Part shown: in pieces, positions 19,870 through 29,864 of the stretch
Position numbering within the stretch: the stretch's first letter is position 1
Layout: every line of letters starts with the position of its first letter
DNA from: Nymphaea colorata
Taxonomy: Eukaryota; Streptophyta; Magnoliopsida; Nymphaeales; Nymphaeaceae
Direction of reading: 5' to 3'
Assembly (NCBI RefSeq): GCF_008831285.2
Contig: NW_022205240.1
Location: forward strand, 1-29,940
Length of the DNA stretch: 29,940 nucleotides
Notes under the pieces: generated by a model
Told to the model about the DNA's origin: nothing
Database searches by the model: none
The model's input: the letters and a program-made list of their open reading frames with translations, nothing else
Made by a program: the position numbers and the translations under genes

Positions 19870-20913
19870 GACTAATTGAATCACACGATAAAACAATTCA
19901 TGGAAGTCAGGTGTGGATAATGCAGAAACTTCTTCCGATGCAACGTATCTGGTGCCCGGGACGGTGAAGCATCCTCTCAGTCACCGGACAAAGTCGATCG
20001 CGGGAGAATCGGCGAGAAATTGATTCACTCTTAGAAAGCAGAGAAATGGGACCTAGGAGGAAGACCTGGAACAATTTTGAGAACAGAAAAAGAAAACTGT
20101 GCACACAGAGTGATGATCAACTACCCATAATCAATATAACATAATCTTAAATAATTACACCCACCAACCTCAAGAACAAGAAACTAAAAAATTTTGTGAT
20201 TTTTAATCACAAAATCCAACTATTTCATTGCTTCACCCCACCATCGCCTTCGCGCCCACGACGTTGTCCGTCTCCATCATCGGCAATGAAGTAACTATAA
20301 GTTCAACTAGTCCCAACACAGCTCTGGCAATAACGTTTTCCAAAGGGCACAAGTGGAGCGGTGAAATTGTGGCACAACCTTTTCTAATGAAGAATGATCC
20401 TTCAGGAGTAAATGAGGTTATTTGATTGGTACAAGAAATTCAACCGTAAGGTCAAAACTCGAAAGGCTGCCCCTATTACAGACATGGCAATCTTTTGTGT
20501 AGCAAAAAGAAAAAGCTAGTAAATTTCTTCTAGTCAACCACCATGCTGAACATAAATGCGACATGCATGAATGCTAAAGCTGAAAGAATGGCCGTCAAGA
20601 ATAGGCATTGGGACACAGAAATAAGGGAAGGCAAAAGAATGCAAATTGAGGAGTGCATTTGTAAGGACGGACATTGAGGAGTACCTTTATTTACAAACAT
20701 GCAAGTCACTAACAAATGCTATTCAATAGTACCAAGGATGTGGCTTTCATCAAGCTAGCATACCTAACGGAGCTAGTCCAAGCGTACTGAGGTTACTTAC
20801 AGAAAATATAACACTTTGAATTTGTAAAGGTTCTGATTCCAGAAACACAAAATATAAAAGAAACTGATAATCAAATTATTTCCAGTAGATATGTTATAGG
20901 GAAAATAACTTTC

Positions 20914-21111
20914 CAAAAAAACATCAAGACAAACACAGCATTTCTGTAGAAATTGTATAAAACCAAATAGCCAACACGCTGATAATTCCAGTGCCCATGA
21001 ACTGGCAATAACCTTTTCAAGAATCTGAACTGCCCCATTGCAAAATCTGATGCCATAACTGCTTGGCGCCCCTCCTGCCCAGATATCCCAACTCCAACAT
21101 CAGCCATTTGG
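20914..21111 (-). pseudogene. ALA1: P4-ATPase (aminophospholipid flippase, ALA1-like) exon, left arm
   Basis: P4-ATPases flip phospholipids across membranes. The minus strand reads [20 protein letters not shown] and then [15 protein letters not shown] and [20 protein letters not shown], the strongly conserved block from the end of the P domain into the fifth membrane helix. The [14 protein letters not shown] form is that of the plant ALA1 branch rather than other ALA types. It starts abruptly at CAAATGGCT, ends in FFW, and its splice donor is damaged (ggaaag instead of ggtaag). It covers roughly 65 of some 1,150 residues, so it is a fragment, not a gene. The ALA1 assignment rests on motif memory. 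Confidence 0.88.
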
Positions 21112-21137
21112 GGAATGGGAGAGGCAGAAAGGAGCGT

Positions 21138-21325
21138 GATGTTGGAGTTGGGATATCTGGGCAGGAGGGGCGCCAAGCAGTTATGGCGTCAGATTTTGCA
21201 ATGGGGCAGTTCAGATTGTTGAAAAGGTTATTGCTAGTTCATGGGCACTGGAATTATCAGCGTGTTGGCTATTTGGTTTTATACATTGTCTACAGAAATG
21301 CTGTGTTTGCCTTGATGCTTTTCTG
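21138..21325 (+). pseudogene. ALA1: P4-ATPase (aminophospholipid flippase, ALA1-like) exon, right arm
   Basis: The inverted twin of the fragment at 20914-21111, on the plus strand. It reads [20 protein letters not shown], then [20 protein letters not shown] and [18 protein letters not shown]. It keeps an intact splice donor, ctg|gtaagt, at 21325/21326, where the ALA1 coding sequence would continue in the next exon. The intron that follows is shared with the left arm. Substitutions relative to the left arm (for example IV for NF before YRNAVF) show that the arms have diverged independently. The usual upstream QMA of the family is replaced by unrelated loop sequence. No other ALA exons were found nearby. 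Confidence 0.88.
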
Positions 21326-21794
21326 GTAAGTTGTTTTTCCCTATAACATATCTACTGGAAATAATTTGATTATCAGTTTCTTTTATATTTTGTGTTTCTG
21401 GAACCAGAACCTTTACAAATTCAAAATGTTATATTTTCTGTAATTATGGGTAGTTGATCAACACTTTGTGTGCACAGTTTTCTTTTTCTTTTTCTGTTCT
21501 CAGATTTGTTCCAGGTCTTCCTCCTAGGTCCCATTTCTCCGCCTTCTGATTGTAAATCAATTTCTCGCCAATTCTCCCACGATCGACTTTGTCCGGCGAC
21601 TGAGAGGATGCTTCACCGTCCCGGCCACCAGATACGTTGCATCGGAAGAAGTTTCTGCATTATCCACACCTGACTTCCATGAATTGTTTTATGGTGTGAT
21701 TCAATTAGTCCACACCCCAAAGCAAAGTATACATACAAACTTTCTCTATTGGTGGTACTCTAGAACTAGAAGGGAGCTACACTAGGATAAGCGT

Positions 21795-21796
<2 letters not shown>

Positions 21797-21871
<75 letters not shown>
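21797..21871. repeat. Compound (CA)n(TA)n microsatellite
   Basis: About 21 CA units are followed directly by about 16 AT units. It lies 87 bases beyond the outer end of the ALA inverted repeat. Confidence 0.98.
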
Positions 21872-21873
<2 letters not shown>

Positions 21874-22204
21874 CTCGAAGTAAAAATTAGAAAAGAAAAA
21901 AAAAGAAAACCCAGAAACCGGACTATAAAAGACTTTGCATCCTTTTTCCTGAAAACTGGGAATCGGGTCTGGCTTCATGTGGCGACCTGCCTGCAGTGTA
22001 TGATCCGGAGGAGCTGGACACGTGGCCGCCGTTGAAACTCCCTTGTCCCGATTTGGATCCTCTGCATGGCCCCTTAGACCTGGCATTCAGAAGTCCCAAT
22101 TCTTGGCTGCTGCTATTAGGAACTAAATATCTCCGCTTAAAACTGCTAACTATAGGTACTGGAGACTTTGTTGGTGGAAATTTTGTTCTACCTTCCATTA
22201 TTTG
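21872..22204. other. Non-coding or unrecognised stretch
   Basis: Short overlapping frames occur on both strands. None matches a family I recognise, and no exon boundaries can be supported. Confidence 0.35.
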
Positions 22205-23130
22205 ATTTTGATTTCATGCATGGAAACTTTTTTCCGGGCGTTGAGAAGTTTGCAGCTGACGTAGAGTGGTTGACAAGACAAATTAAATGTGTGTGCATAA
22301 GGTAAAAAATATTCCATATGGATCATCCTCCCACGGAGACAGAAGCTATAAAGAATGCAAGTAAGGACAACAAGAAAAAATATGTGCTATATTGGAAAAT
22401 GATTGATAGGAGATGGACTCCTAACTTGCACAATCCAATACATGCTGAAGTTGCCTTTTTAAATCCTCATCTATTTTGGAATAAAATGGTAAAAAAATGA
22501 CAAAGTTCTTGAGGGTTTGGACATAGTGACAAGAATACTTTTTCCTAAATAGCTAATGAATTGGTCAAATTAATAAAGATCCTACATTGTTTCACAAGGG
22601 ATTAAACATGAGCACATCCACGTAAATATCTCATTTTACTAGTTTTTCTATTTATACAATCAACATTCATTATTGGTTATGCACTTCTTCTTTTAATTTT
22701 TGTTTTCTTTTTGAATTATATTAGGGATTTGGTGGGAGATATTCGGTTCTTCTGTTCGTGTGCTTCAAAGTGTAGTAATCAAAATTTTAAGTCAACCATG
22801 CGGTGCATCAACCTGTGAAAGAAATTGGAGTGCATTTGATGCTGCTAACATGAAAAAAAAAAACAATCTTGCACCATCAAGATTAACAAATTTGGTCTTC
22901 GTTAGAATGAATATGCATTTGCAAAGCATGACTCCAGAATTAAAAAAGACCAATGCAAATCCTATTTACATTGAACATGTGGACCTGCTGAAGAAGAAAA
23001 TTTAAATACTGAGACAACGAACTTGCCTTCAGAAGAGGAAGAGGAAAATATTGGTGAAAGTGAAAGACAAAGAACTTCAAGGCATACAAGAAATGAAGAA
23101 GATGACTTCACCTTTTGGGAAAAAGGCTAG
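22205..23130 (+). pseudogene. hAT-superfamily transposase relic
   Basis: hAT transposases cut and paste DNA through an RNase H-like core and end in a dimerisation domain. The frame 22318-22500 contains YWKMIDRRWTPNLHNPIHAE and FLNPHLFW, the block before the C-terminal domain in plant hAT proteins. After a degenerate stretch with stops (22500-22720), the dimerisation domain resumes at about 22728: WWEIFGSSVRVLQ, ILSQPCGASTCERNWSAFD and KKNNLAPSRLTNLVFVRMN. A frame change near 22985 leads into an acidic tail ending EEDDFTFWEKG and a stop at about 23129. The N-terminal BED zinc finger and most of the catalytic core are missing. It is clearly inactive. The MITE at 7910-8260 belongs to the same superfamily, but nothing here shows that this protein mobilised it. 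Confidence 0.9.
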
Positions 23131-23645
23131 GACATGTTTTTTTTCACTTTTCAAGTGAATAATGCCTTCATTTGTGTTGTAAAGTCATGAAGGCAACAAT
23201 CTTTTCTCAGTTATGCATTTGCCAGACTGTTAGTTTTTATTATCTAATTTTAATTTGTTTCTTATCTAGTCATGAAGAAAATTTATGAATAATGTTTTTT
23301 TAATCTCTCAATTAATTTATTTTTATATAATTAATAGAATTATTAATTTATTTTTTACAATTTTTTTAATTTTTCCTCGTTTTATTCTTAAAATATACAA
23401 CTTTGTCTTATTATACCTATTTTTTTTCTTGCCTCATACTTGTACACGTTTTTTTGTGACAATACTTCAAACAAAAACACCACGACAAACAACACGCAAA
23501 GCAAACAGCTGCTGGAGACAGGGAGATGACCAAATTGTTTCGAAGCGTTTGGAACATTCACGGCGAAGACAACCTCTTGTTCCTTCCGCTCCAATCATTG
23601 CACGAAACCAAACCGATCAAACCTCTGTTGCTTGTTCTTCCCCAG
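23131..23645. other. AT-rich stretch, no gene recognised
   Basis: Very T-rich between 23220 and 23450. No domain was recognised. It separates the hAT relic from the third copy of the membrane-protein-like segment. Confidence 0.4.
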
Positions 23646-24286
23646 TCAAAGCGACGTGAGATAACCCGTGCATACTCCCGCTGTAATTAGAACTACCACA
23701 GTTGTGATGAATAGGGAAGCCAACAGAAGATAATTTAGACAGATCCCACTTATTCCCCAGTAAAGAGCAAAGGTCCGCCAGTACAAAGTGAAGCAAATAG
23801 GAAAAAGACTGCAGCCAAAGGAAGGCCAAGCCAAGCATTAGGCAGCGCCTTTACGAAGCACACTGGTACCAGCCCGACAATCCAGCTGCACTGAATAACA
23901 ATGAGAGTCGAACCTAGGGCACGCCGCACCCCAATCAAACAAAGCCTGCGATTGCAGCCCGCCGTGCTGTGATGAAGGACTGGGCAATGGTAGAGAGCAG
24001 GAAGACTCATGGAGGAGGCGGGTAGACGTAGAAGCGACGGACGATACGGCAGGGGACGAAATTGAGGGCTGTACATCCCTAGATTTGAAGTCCTGGAAAC
24101 ACCATGGGAACGACACGAATGTTCCTCGGCCTCCAGGGAAGATAGACGAGCAGGTTCAAGATCATCTGGAATAAATTTTCTACAGGGAGAAGCATATGCA
24201 TTTTTGTGGGAAGCATAGCTTATTTCTCTCTTTAGCTTCAGCTTCTTTCGCTCTTTGGAAAGGATGCTGCACACGATCCACGACAC
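23646..24286 (-). pseudogene. Unrecognised membrane-protein-like gene fragment, third copy of the foldback module
   Basis: I do not recognise the family. The minus strand has a 178-codon open frame (24286-23750) that starts MSWIVCSILSKERKKLKLKR, has a middle part with DDLEPARLSSLEAEE, and ends in the hydrophobic GLVPVCFVKALPNAWLGLPL. A change of frame near 23750-23790 then gives YWRTFALYWGISGICLNYLL and a last hydrophobic stretch with ITTVVVLITAGVCTGYL before a stop. The right foldback arm shares RLSFMEAEN, GLVPVCL..MPNDWL, YWPLFAPYLRIS and VVLIT in the same order. This copy extends further upstream than the foldback copies and may be closest to the parent gene. The frameshift suggests a pseudogene; a short intron is an alternative. 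Confidence 0.45.
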
Positions 24287-24863
24287 ATTGTCTATAGACC
24301 GCCGGTTCTTAGGTCAACATGGCCAGTACTGATTTATATTGTTTATAAGAAAGACTATATATTGAGTCGGGCCAAACTTGATATGTTGTTATCTAGTGAA
24401 GACAAGGGCAAAACAGGTGACAGCTTTTGGAGTCTGGAATGTGAACACATGATGTTTTTTCAATCGGTCGCTTCTCGGCAGTACTTGTCCACGTTATCAA
24501 ACGCGCAAGAGAACCTGGGCATGTCATGTAATATTTCTAACAAAAGACGTCCTCATGTTCGAAGGTAAACAAGGATGGTTGCATTTGGATCCAACGCTAA
24601 ACAATACCACTTCTTAATCCAACACACATTATTGGATACATAAGAAAATATTCATAATGTTGCAGGTAGAACAAATGGGCAGCAAGGTCCGCGAAGAATT
24701 CGGCCAAAACCGAGAGCCACGCTCAGCGGGATTTGGTCTTTAGTGGTTCAAAATCCAGATTCTACACTTGATTAGGCCTTAATGAACCTGACTCCAGATC
24801 CATAACCATAACCTTCAAAGTTGTGCCACTTCCATACAAATTTGCAACAGCCATAGGCGTGGA
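24287..24863. other. Non-coding stretch
   Basis: No gene recognised. Short open frames (for example 24362-24568, plus strand) have no identifiable domain. Confidence 0.4.
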
Positions 24864-27800
24864 CCAGTGGTCGACATAGAAATTTTTGGCTGTAGGGCTC
24901 TTTTATAGAAATTCTCATTTCTGAAAGGACACAACATATATAAATAAGTAAATAATTGTAACACTTGTTTTTGTTTTAGGATTGGGTTGGAGCGGGTCCA
25001 GACCTGGGCCCGAGATCTAAGTCGTGAAGGAGCCCGCGCGAGGGAACTCTTTCCCCTCCTTCGCCTTCCTCAACGTCTCCTTCTCTTGTCTTCTGCTGGT
25101 TCGCACGACAGTGAGCGATGGGAAGCGGAAGGTTGTTGCTGTGGCGGTGCTCTGGTAAGCCCTCTTTACCTCTCCCCTTCTCCCCTTCTCCCTCGCCTTT
25201 TTCCCCTTCCTCTTCCTTCTTATTCTTCTCCCTCCTACGCAGCCTCCCCCTTCTTCGTCAGCACCCTCTGCTCGCACGATCCCCTTTTTCCTCTCCTTCT
25301 TTGCTCGAGCCCCTTCCCCGTCCTTTTTGTTTCCTCCTCGCCATCTCCCCCACTTTCCCCCTCTCTGGCTTTCCCTCATGGCACCCTCTCGCCTCTCTTG
25401 CGCTCTCTCTTCTCTGCCCGCTTCCCTCTGTCAGCACCTACCCTCTCCCTCTTCTCTCACGCGCTCTCACCCTCACTGCCTTCTTTCCCCCTTTTAACCG
25501 GACCCTTTCTCCCTCTGTAGGCTCCCTCTCCTTAACCGTGTGAGTCACCTTCAACCGAACCCTTGCCTCTTTCAGTCGAGCCCCTTTTTGCCTTGCCAAC
25601 TGCTTTCTTCTCATGGCAGACCTCTAATTTCCTCTCCTTTTTGTGGATTCTCATCGTAGCTTTTGTTGTTTGAATGGGTTGCAGCTTGGGGACGTTTTTT
25701 CCCTCATATCAGTGAAGTGAGGGCAATTGTGGCGAAGGCAGCCAGCAATTTTTGGCGGTGGCACTTGACTGAAACTTGATGAGGCTGTTGGAGGCGTCAC
25801 AGCAGTTTGAACACTTGGATTGGGGTGAGCAAGGCCTTTTTGTGCTGAGATTATTGAATATTATCTATTAGAGCATGTATAATTATTGTTTGAGCATGTT
25901 AGAGTTTAGAATTGATGATTTGGGATGCATGTTAATGATTTCGTTTTTGGGGAAGTTTAGGATTATGATGAAGAAGTGTTGATTCATGCCTATAATGATC
26001 ATTTAAGCATGATGAGTTGATTTTCGAAGTAATAGGGAAGCATGGTAGAAATTGTGTTGTTGTGGGGAAGATTTAAAACCATCTTAGGGAGCTCGTGGCA
26101 CACGTTTTTTGTGAATGGGTGCATCTTGGAGTTAAATAGGAAAAGCCTACGTAAGTTGCGTGTGACTTTGGGGTTGACGCCGAGACTGCAGAAACAAATG
26201 AGAAATGTGTTATGAGGGACTGGGCGAAGCATTGAGTTTTGACATCTGTTGGCACGGCAAGAAGTTGGGAAGTGACCTATTGGAGAGTTTGTAGGTCGAC
26301 ACTACCCGTCGACACCCTATTGAGGCGATGACACGTGCCTCAATGATGTTGTTTTGTGTTTGTTTGAATTGTTTGGGTATCTAGTAGGAATCTTATATTT
26401 TGTTTATGTCTGAAGGAACACCGGGCATGTCCCGTCGACATTGAGCTACCAGATTCAAAGCTCAAGGCATTTTGAAGAGTATTGTGAGCATGCCACAGGT
26501 ATGGCAGCATTTCAGGCAAATCCCTGCCTAGGCAAATGTATGAATGTGTGTTCCTAGGGTCGTGGTATCCTAGGATTGTGATGCAATTGATTGACTGTTT
26601 AGTGAATGAATGTGTGTATGCATGTAAATGTTTTGATATATGATATGAATTATTTTGGAAAGACTATGAGAAGTTTGTTTTGAAAATGTTACGCATTTGC
26701 ATGTGCATGCTGGAATTGATAACTGTTTAGGACAGATGAGGTAGGGTATCGAGTCGAGTGTCTCCTCGACTCCAATTGTGCATTAGAAAGTATCATAGAA
26801 TGATAATTGCATAGGACAGCTACGAGCCAATCACCGATCGAGACTACTCTCTGTGGTGTGGCTATGTTTTTGAAGATGTGATTGATATGATGAATGATGT
26901 GAATGTTTGTTCTGTTGCATATACATTGCAGTGGACAATGATGTAAGTAATGGAATTGGAGGATAGTCGTACCCGTACTGTACGACGGCTAGCTATGACT
27001 GTTATTGTTATGTGTAGACCTCGTGTGGAGGCAATTGGATGTGTAGGTGCACACGTGAGGTGCACCAACCTCATAAGCTAGCCAGTCAGTTTGTGAATGT
27101 GTTAATCTAATGATAAGAATGAATGAATAAGGGATGAGATGCCAGTGGGATGTGGCTATGTGTTTGGGAGTTGTCCCGCTTTTGCCATTGGTCTCTCCTG
27201 TTCGGAGCGCAGGCGGTGCAAGGCCCCAGGGTTCTGTTGTGTGATGTCTTGGAGCATAGGCTGAGTGTCTCTCCTTGGAATTCAAACATCCATGGATGAG
27301 TGCTCTACTGCTGCAGCGGATGGATGGATCCATACTGTTCTGGGCCACCACGAGGGTTGTCTCTCGGCTGTAGCCGCCCGCGGTGTGCAGGTGCCTGTGT
27401 TTGCACCACAGAAACTGTTAATACACTGTTAATGAAAATGTATTGTATATGATTGATTGTACATAATTGAGATGCATGTGATTTGAAAGTTAGTTACTGT
27501 GGCCATTGAGTGGCTTTTACGTGTCATGCCCTGATACGACCTGATGATAGATGAATTGATGTGTGTTCCTTTACTTGAGCCCTACCTAAGAGAGTTTGGT
27601 ATTGTCCTGGCTTGTTGCCATACTGCGAAGGCTAAGCCTTCAATTGTTTTTCTTTTCAGGTTTTGGTGGACCCGGGCAGCAGGTTGTGCAGATGGCTTCA
27701 CTCACATTCTACTGGGGAGGTTTTGGGTCTTTTGTAGTGCCGGCGCATCTTATTTTGGTTTTATTGATGTCTTGTTTTTGTTAGACATCAATTATACAGT

Positions 27801-28082
27801 TTGGGGCATTTGTCATACATAGATGTGATTTTGTATGAACTGAAATGATTACATAAAGAAAAGTTTGCCACATTGTTTGAATGGCATGACTGCTCCTCTT
27901 TGAACTGTCGTGTAGTCGCACCTCGATGTTTGATGTTAGAAAAAAAAAATGTTTGAGTGTCAAAAGGTGGGGGTGTGACAATAATTATAAGAAATCTATG
28001 TAAAAATATGTAAAAGCAAATAAAATTTTGTTGCTAGTGTAGACAATTTCCCATGCCAGCCTATATGTAGCTCTGCTACTGG
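24864..28082. mobile_element. Small TIR element split by the solo LTR
   Basis: If the LTR (24957-27980) and one copy of its target duplication are removed, about 190 bp remain. It is bounded by ccagtggtcgacata on the left and, as reverse complement on the right, ccagtagcagagctacata. The interior (gaaatttttggct, cttttatagaaattctcat and, on the other strand, ggctggcatgggaaattg) resembles a family of short repeats I have often seen in plant DNA whose ends contain a ggcggagc-like motif. No target duplication was confirmed for this outer element. Confidence 0.5.
24957..27980. mobile_element. Solo LTR (about 3.0 kb), probably from a gypsy-type retrotransposon
   Basis: The segment starts tgtaacac and ends ggtgtgaca, whose reverse complement is tgtcacacc: imperfect TG...CA terminal inverted repeats. 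It is flanked by the 5-bp direct repeat ataat (24952-24956 and 27981-27985). No polyprotein is present. One long LTR between matching target duplications is what unequal recombination between two LTRs leaves behind. Large LTRs with such ends are typical of chromovirus (Tekay/Del-like) Ty3-gypsy elements, but without internal sequence this is inference. Inside, a strongly CT-rich tract (about 25040-25560) produces long artificial reading frames on both strands. The rest is G/T-rich, non-coding DNA. Confidence 0.8.
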
Positions 28083-28204
28083 TCACTGTCATTACACACA
28101 TTACCAATTTTATTTTTCCTTCACAATCTACAAAAAAAGAGGACACACAAATTTACATATCTGACATCTCATGAGTAAAAGAGAAAAATTTCACAAAGGC
28201 AGAT

Positions 28205-28797
28205 TGGCATACCTGTGAAACTTGGACATTGACAGTCACAAACCAGTGATGTGAGCAAGGACTTCCAGGACATGAAAAAAAATATATATCATAATTAAAA
28301 ATTGTGAAGTAAACATGCAAGGCTTCAAGGTACTACTTTGTCTTTTCTAGATGAACTGCACAAACTGGAGGAACAGAGCAAACATAACTACATGTTCACT
28401 CAAGTAGGAAGAATATGCAAATTAGCAACTTAGTAGTACATTTGACACATAAGATGCCTAGCAGTCACAAGCACATGACATAATATAACGAATGCAATTG
28501 AAACCTCCAAAGCGATATTTTCACCATACGCCCTTTAAAAACATGGCATCACTACCGAAGTTTTTTACTCAGCTAAACATTATATGTAAGTTCTATGGTT
28601 CATGAAAGAGGTAGTGCAAATGATCTCAAGAGAGACTAACCATAATAGCATCAATATTTCATGTAACAAAGACAGGTCACTATCTTCGATACATATTCAA
28701 CACCAATTCAAGGCAGAAAGAGCGTCAATGAATCTTGCTCTCATGGTGGGATTCATGTTTCATGAATGTTAACACTGAATTACGGCTACCAAAGAGC
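28205..28797 (-). repeat. Repeat B, copy 2 (inverted relative to 4639-5246)
   Basis: On the minus strand this runs in the same order as repeat B copy 1. It has the same intron-exon-like marks: cctccag before tttgtgcagttcatctag, and a final segment reading SPCSHHWFVTVNVQVSQ up to a cag|gtatgc donor-like junction near 28213. The two copies differ by many substitutions and small indels. The HWFVT core is shared. Probably a diverged gene fragment; function unknown. Confidence 0.8.
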
Positions 28798-29864
28798 GAG
28801 CACTACCAGATTGATTATCCAGATTAAATTCCTAAGGAAAATGCAGAAGCAAATTATATTCATAAAAAATGTTAGATTTGTTCTTCAACTTGAGTTGCTT
28901 ATTCACGCAGGATTCCTACTTCCTCTTTCAGCTCACTTCTCTAATGAAACTGAAAGATAAGGCAGCCAAAAGTAGTTAAACCTGGCCTCTGTTAGCAAAA
29001 GTGAAGATAAATATCTTGGAAATCACCGTGGAATTCTCGGTGTTATCAAATTTAGGCAAGACATTGAGAGCCACAACAATATTGATTTGCAGTCTCCATC
29101 TGGAAACCAATTTCAAAATGTATGGCCATTCATGTTGTGTAACATTTCGCTCTTTAAAGCAGCCACTCATACTAACGAGATAAGTATTGAGAGAATCATT
29201 GTGGATGTAGGCACGCTGCCACACTACATCTGCACTGATTCTTTTAGAACCAATGTTTATAATCCAATTAACAGGCCACCACCACACTAGCCACAAGGAA
29301 AAACTTCATACAAGTTACGTTATAAAGCAATCCCCATCATATATCATCTCCAGATTTTCAAGTGCACTTGCTATTCACACTTTGCCATTTTGGTGAACTG
29401 CCAACGGGTGATATGTCAACTGCAGTTGAGTTCTTCCTCTTCCATTGATCGAAGCCGCTTGTATTGGAACAGAAAACTTCCTCTAGCATCGTGTATATAT
29501 GTTGTTGCATCATTTTTGGCCATCATGATCACCATGAATGTTGTGGAACATCATTCCATTTTCCAACTACAATAGGTAGGCTCTGTGATTGCTTTTTCTA
29601 TATATATTCCCAACTCGGTTTGTAAAGCCTTCAATTTTCCTTTCTTGTGCAAATCCATGTGTTCTTGTATATACATGTTTATAGGGACTATATATATATA
29701 TATATATAGTTAAACTTGTCAATGAGGTTATGAAGAAGTAAATAGTATGCAATAAAGAGAGGTTACTACTTTCGCATGGATAAATGGGTTAATAAAAATA
29801 AGAATTAGGCATTACAAAGGATGGTCGGGAACTGAAGAGCCATCATTAGTAAATTTGTAACTAA
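28798..29864. other. No firm gene; possible exon remnants on the minus strand
   Basis: The longest frame (29296-28976, minus strand) contains INIVVALNVLPKFDNTENST but matches nothing I recognise. It lies upstream of repeat B copy 2 in that copy's orientation, so it could belong to the same lost gene. A perfectly palindromic TA tract occurs at 29689-29709. Confidence 0.3.

Larger units (their letters stand above)
19870..21710. repeat. Long inverted repeat carrying an ALA1-type P4-ATPase exon in both arms
   Basis: The outer limits are gactaattgaatcacac at 19870 and its inverse gtgtgattcaattagtc ending at 21710. Inner arms 20800-21102 and 21137-21440 pair almost base for base around a 34-nt loop. 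Outer arms 19870-20131 and 21442-21710 also pair. The left arm has an extra unpaired 668 bp (20132-20799). Both inner arms contain the same P4-ATPase exon and part of its following intron. Both outer arms share a segment with aggtcttcctcctaggtccc and cgatgcaacgtatctgg (in one orientation), not recognised as a gene. Transcription across it would yield a hairpin. No terminal repeat typical of a known transposon and no target duplication was seen. Confidence 0.9.

Noticed and set aside
20871-21329. A functional P4-ATPase gene
   Set aside because: Only one exon (about 65 residues) is present in each arm, there are no other ALA exons nearby, and one splice donor is destroyed.
21766-22086. 106-codon minus-strand frame crossing the CA/TA microsatellite
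   Set aside because: Its N-terminal part has no recognisable family, and the rest is dipeptide repeat from the microsatellite.
24987-25543. Overlapping frames of 120-177 codons on both strands
   Set aside because: Strongly CT-rich low-complexity DNA inside the solo LTR keeps several frames open at once; the peptides are Pro/Ser/Leu or Arg/Lys/Gly runs without a fold.
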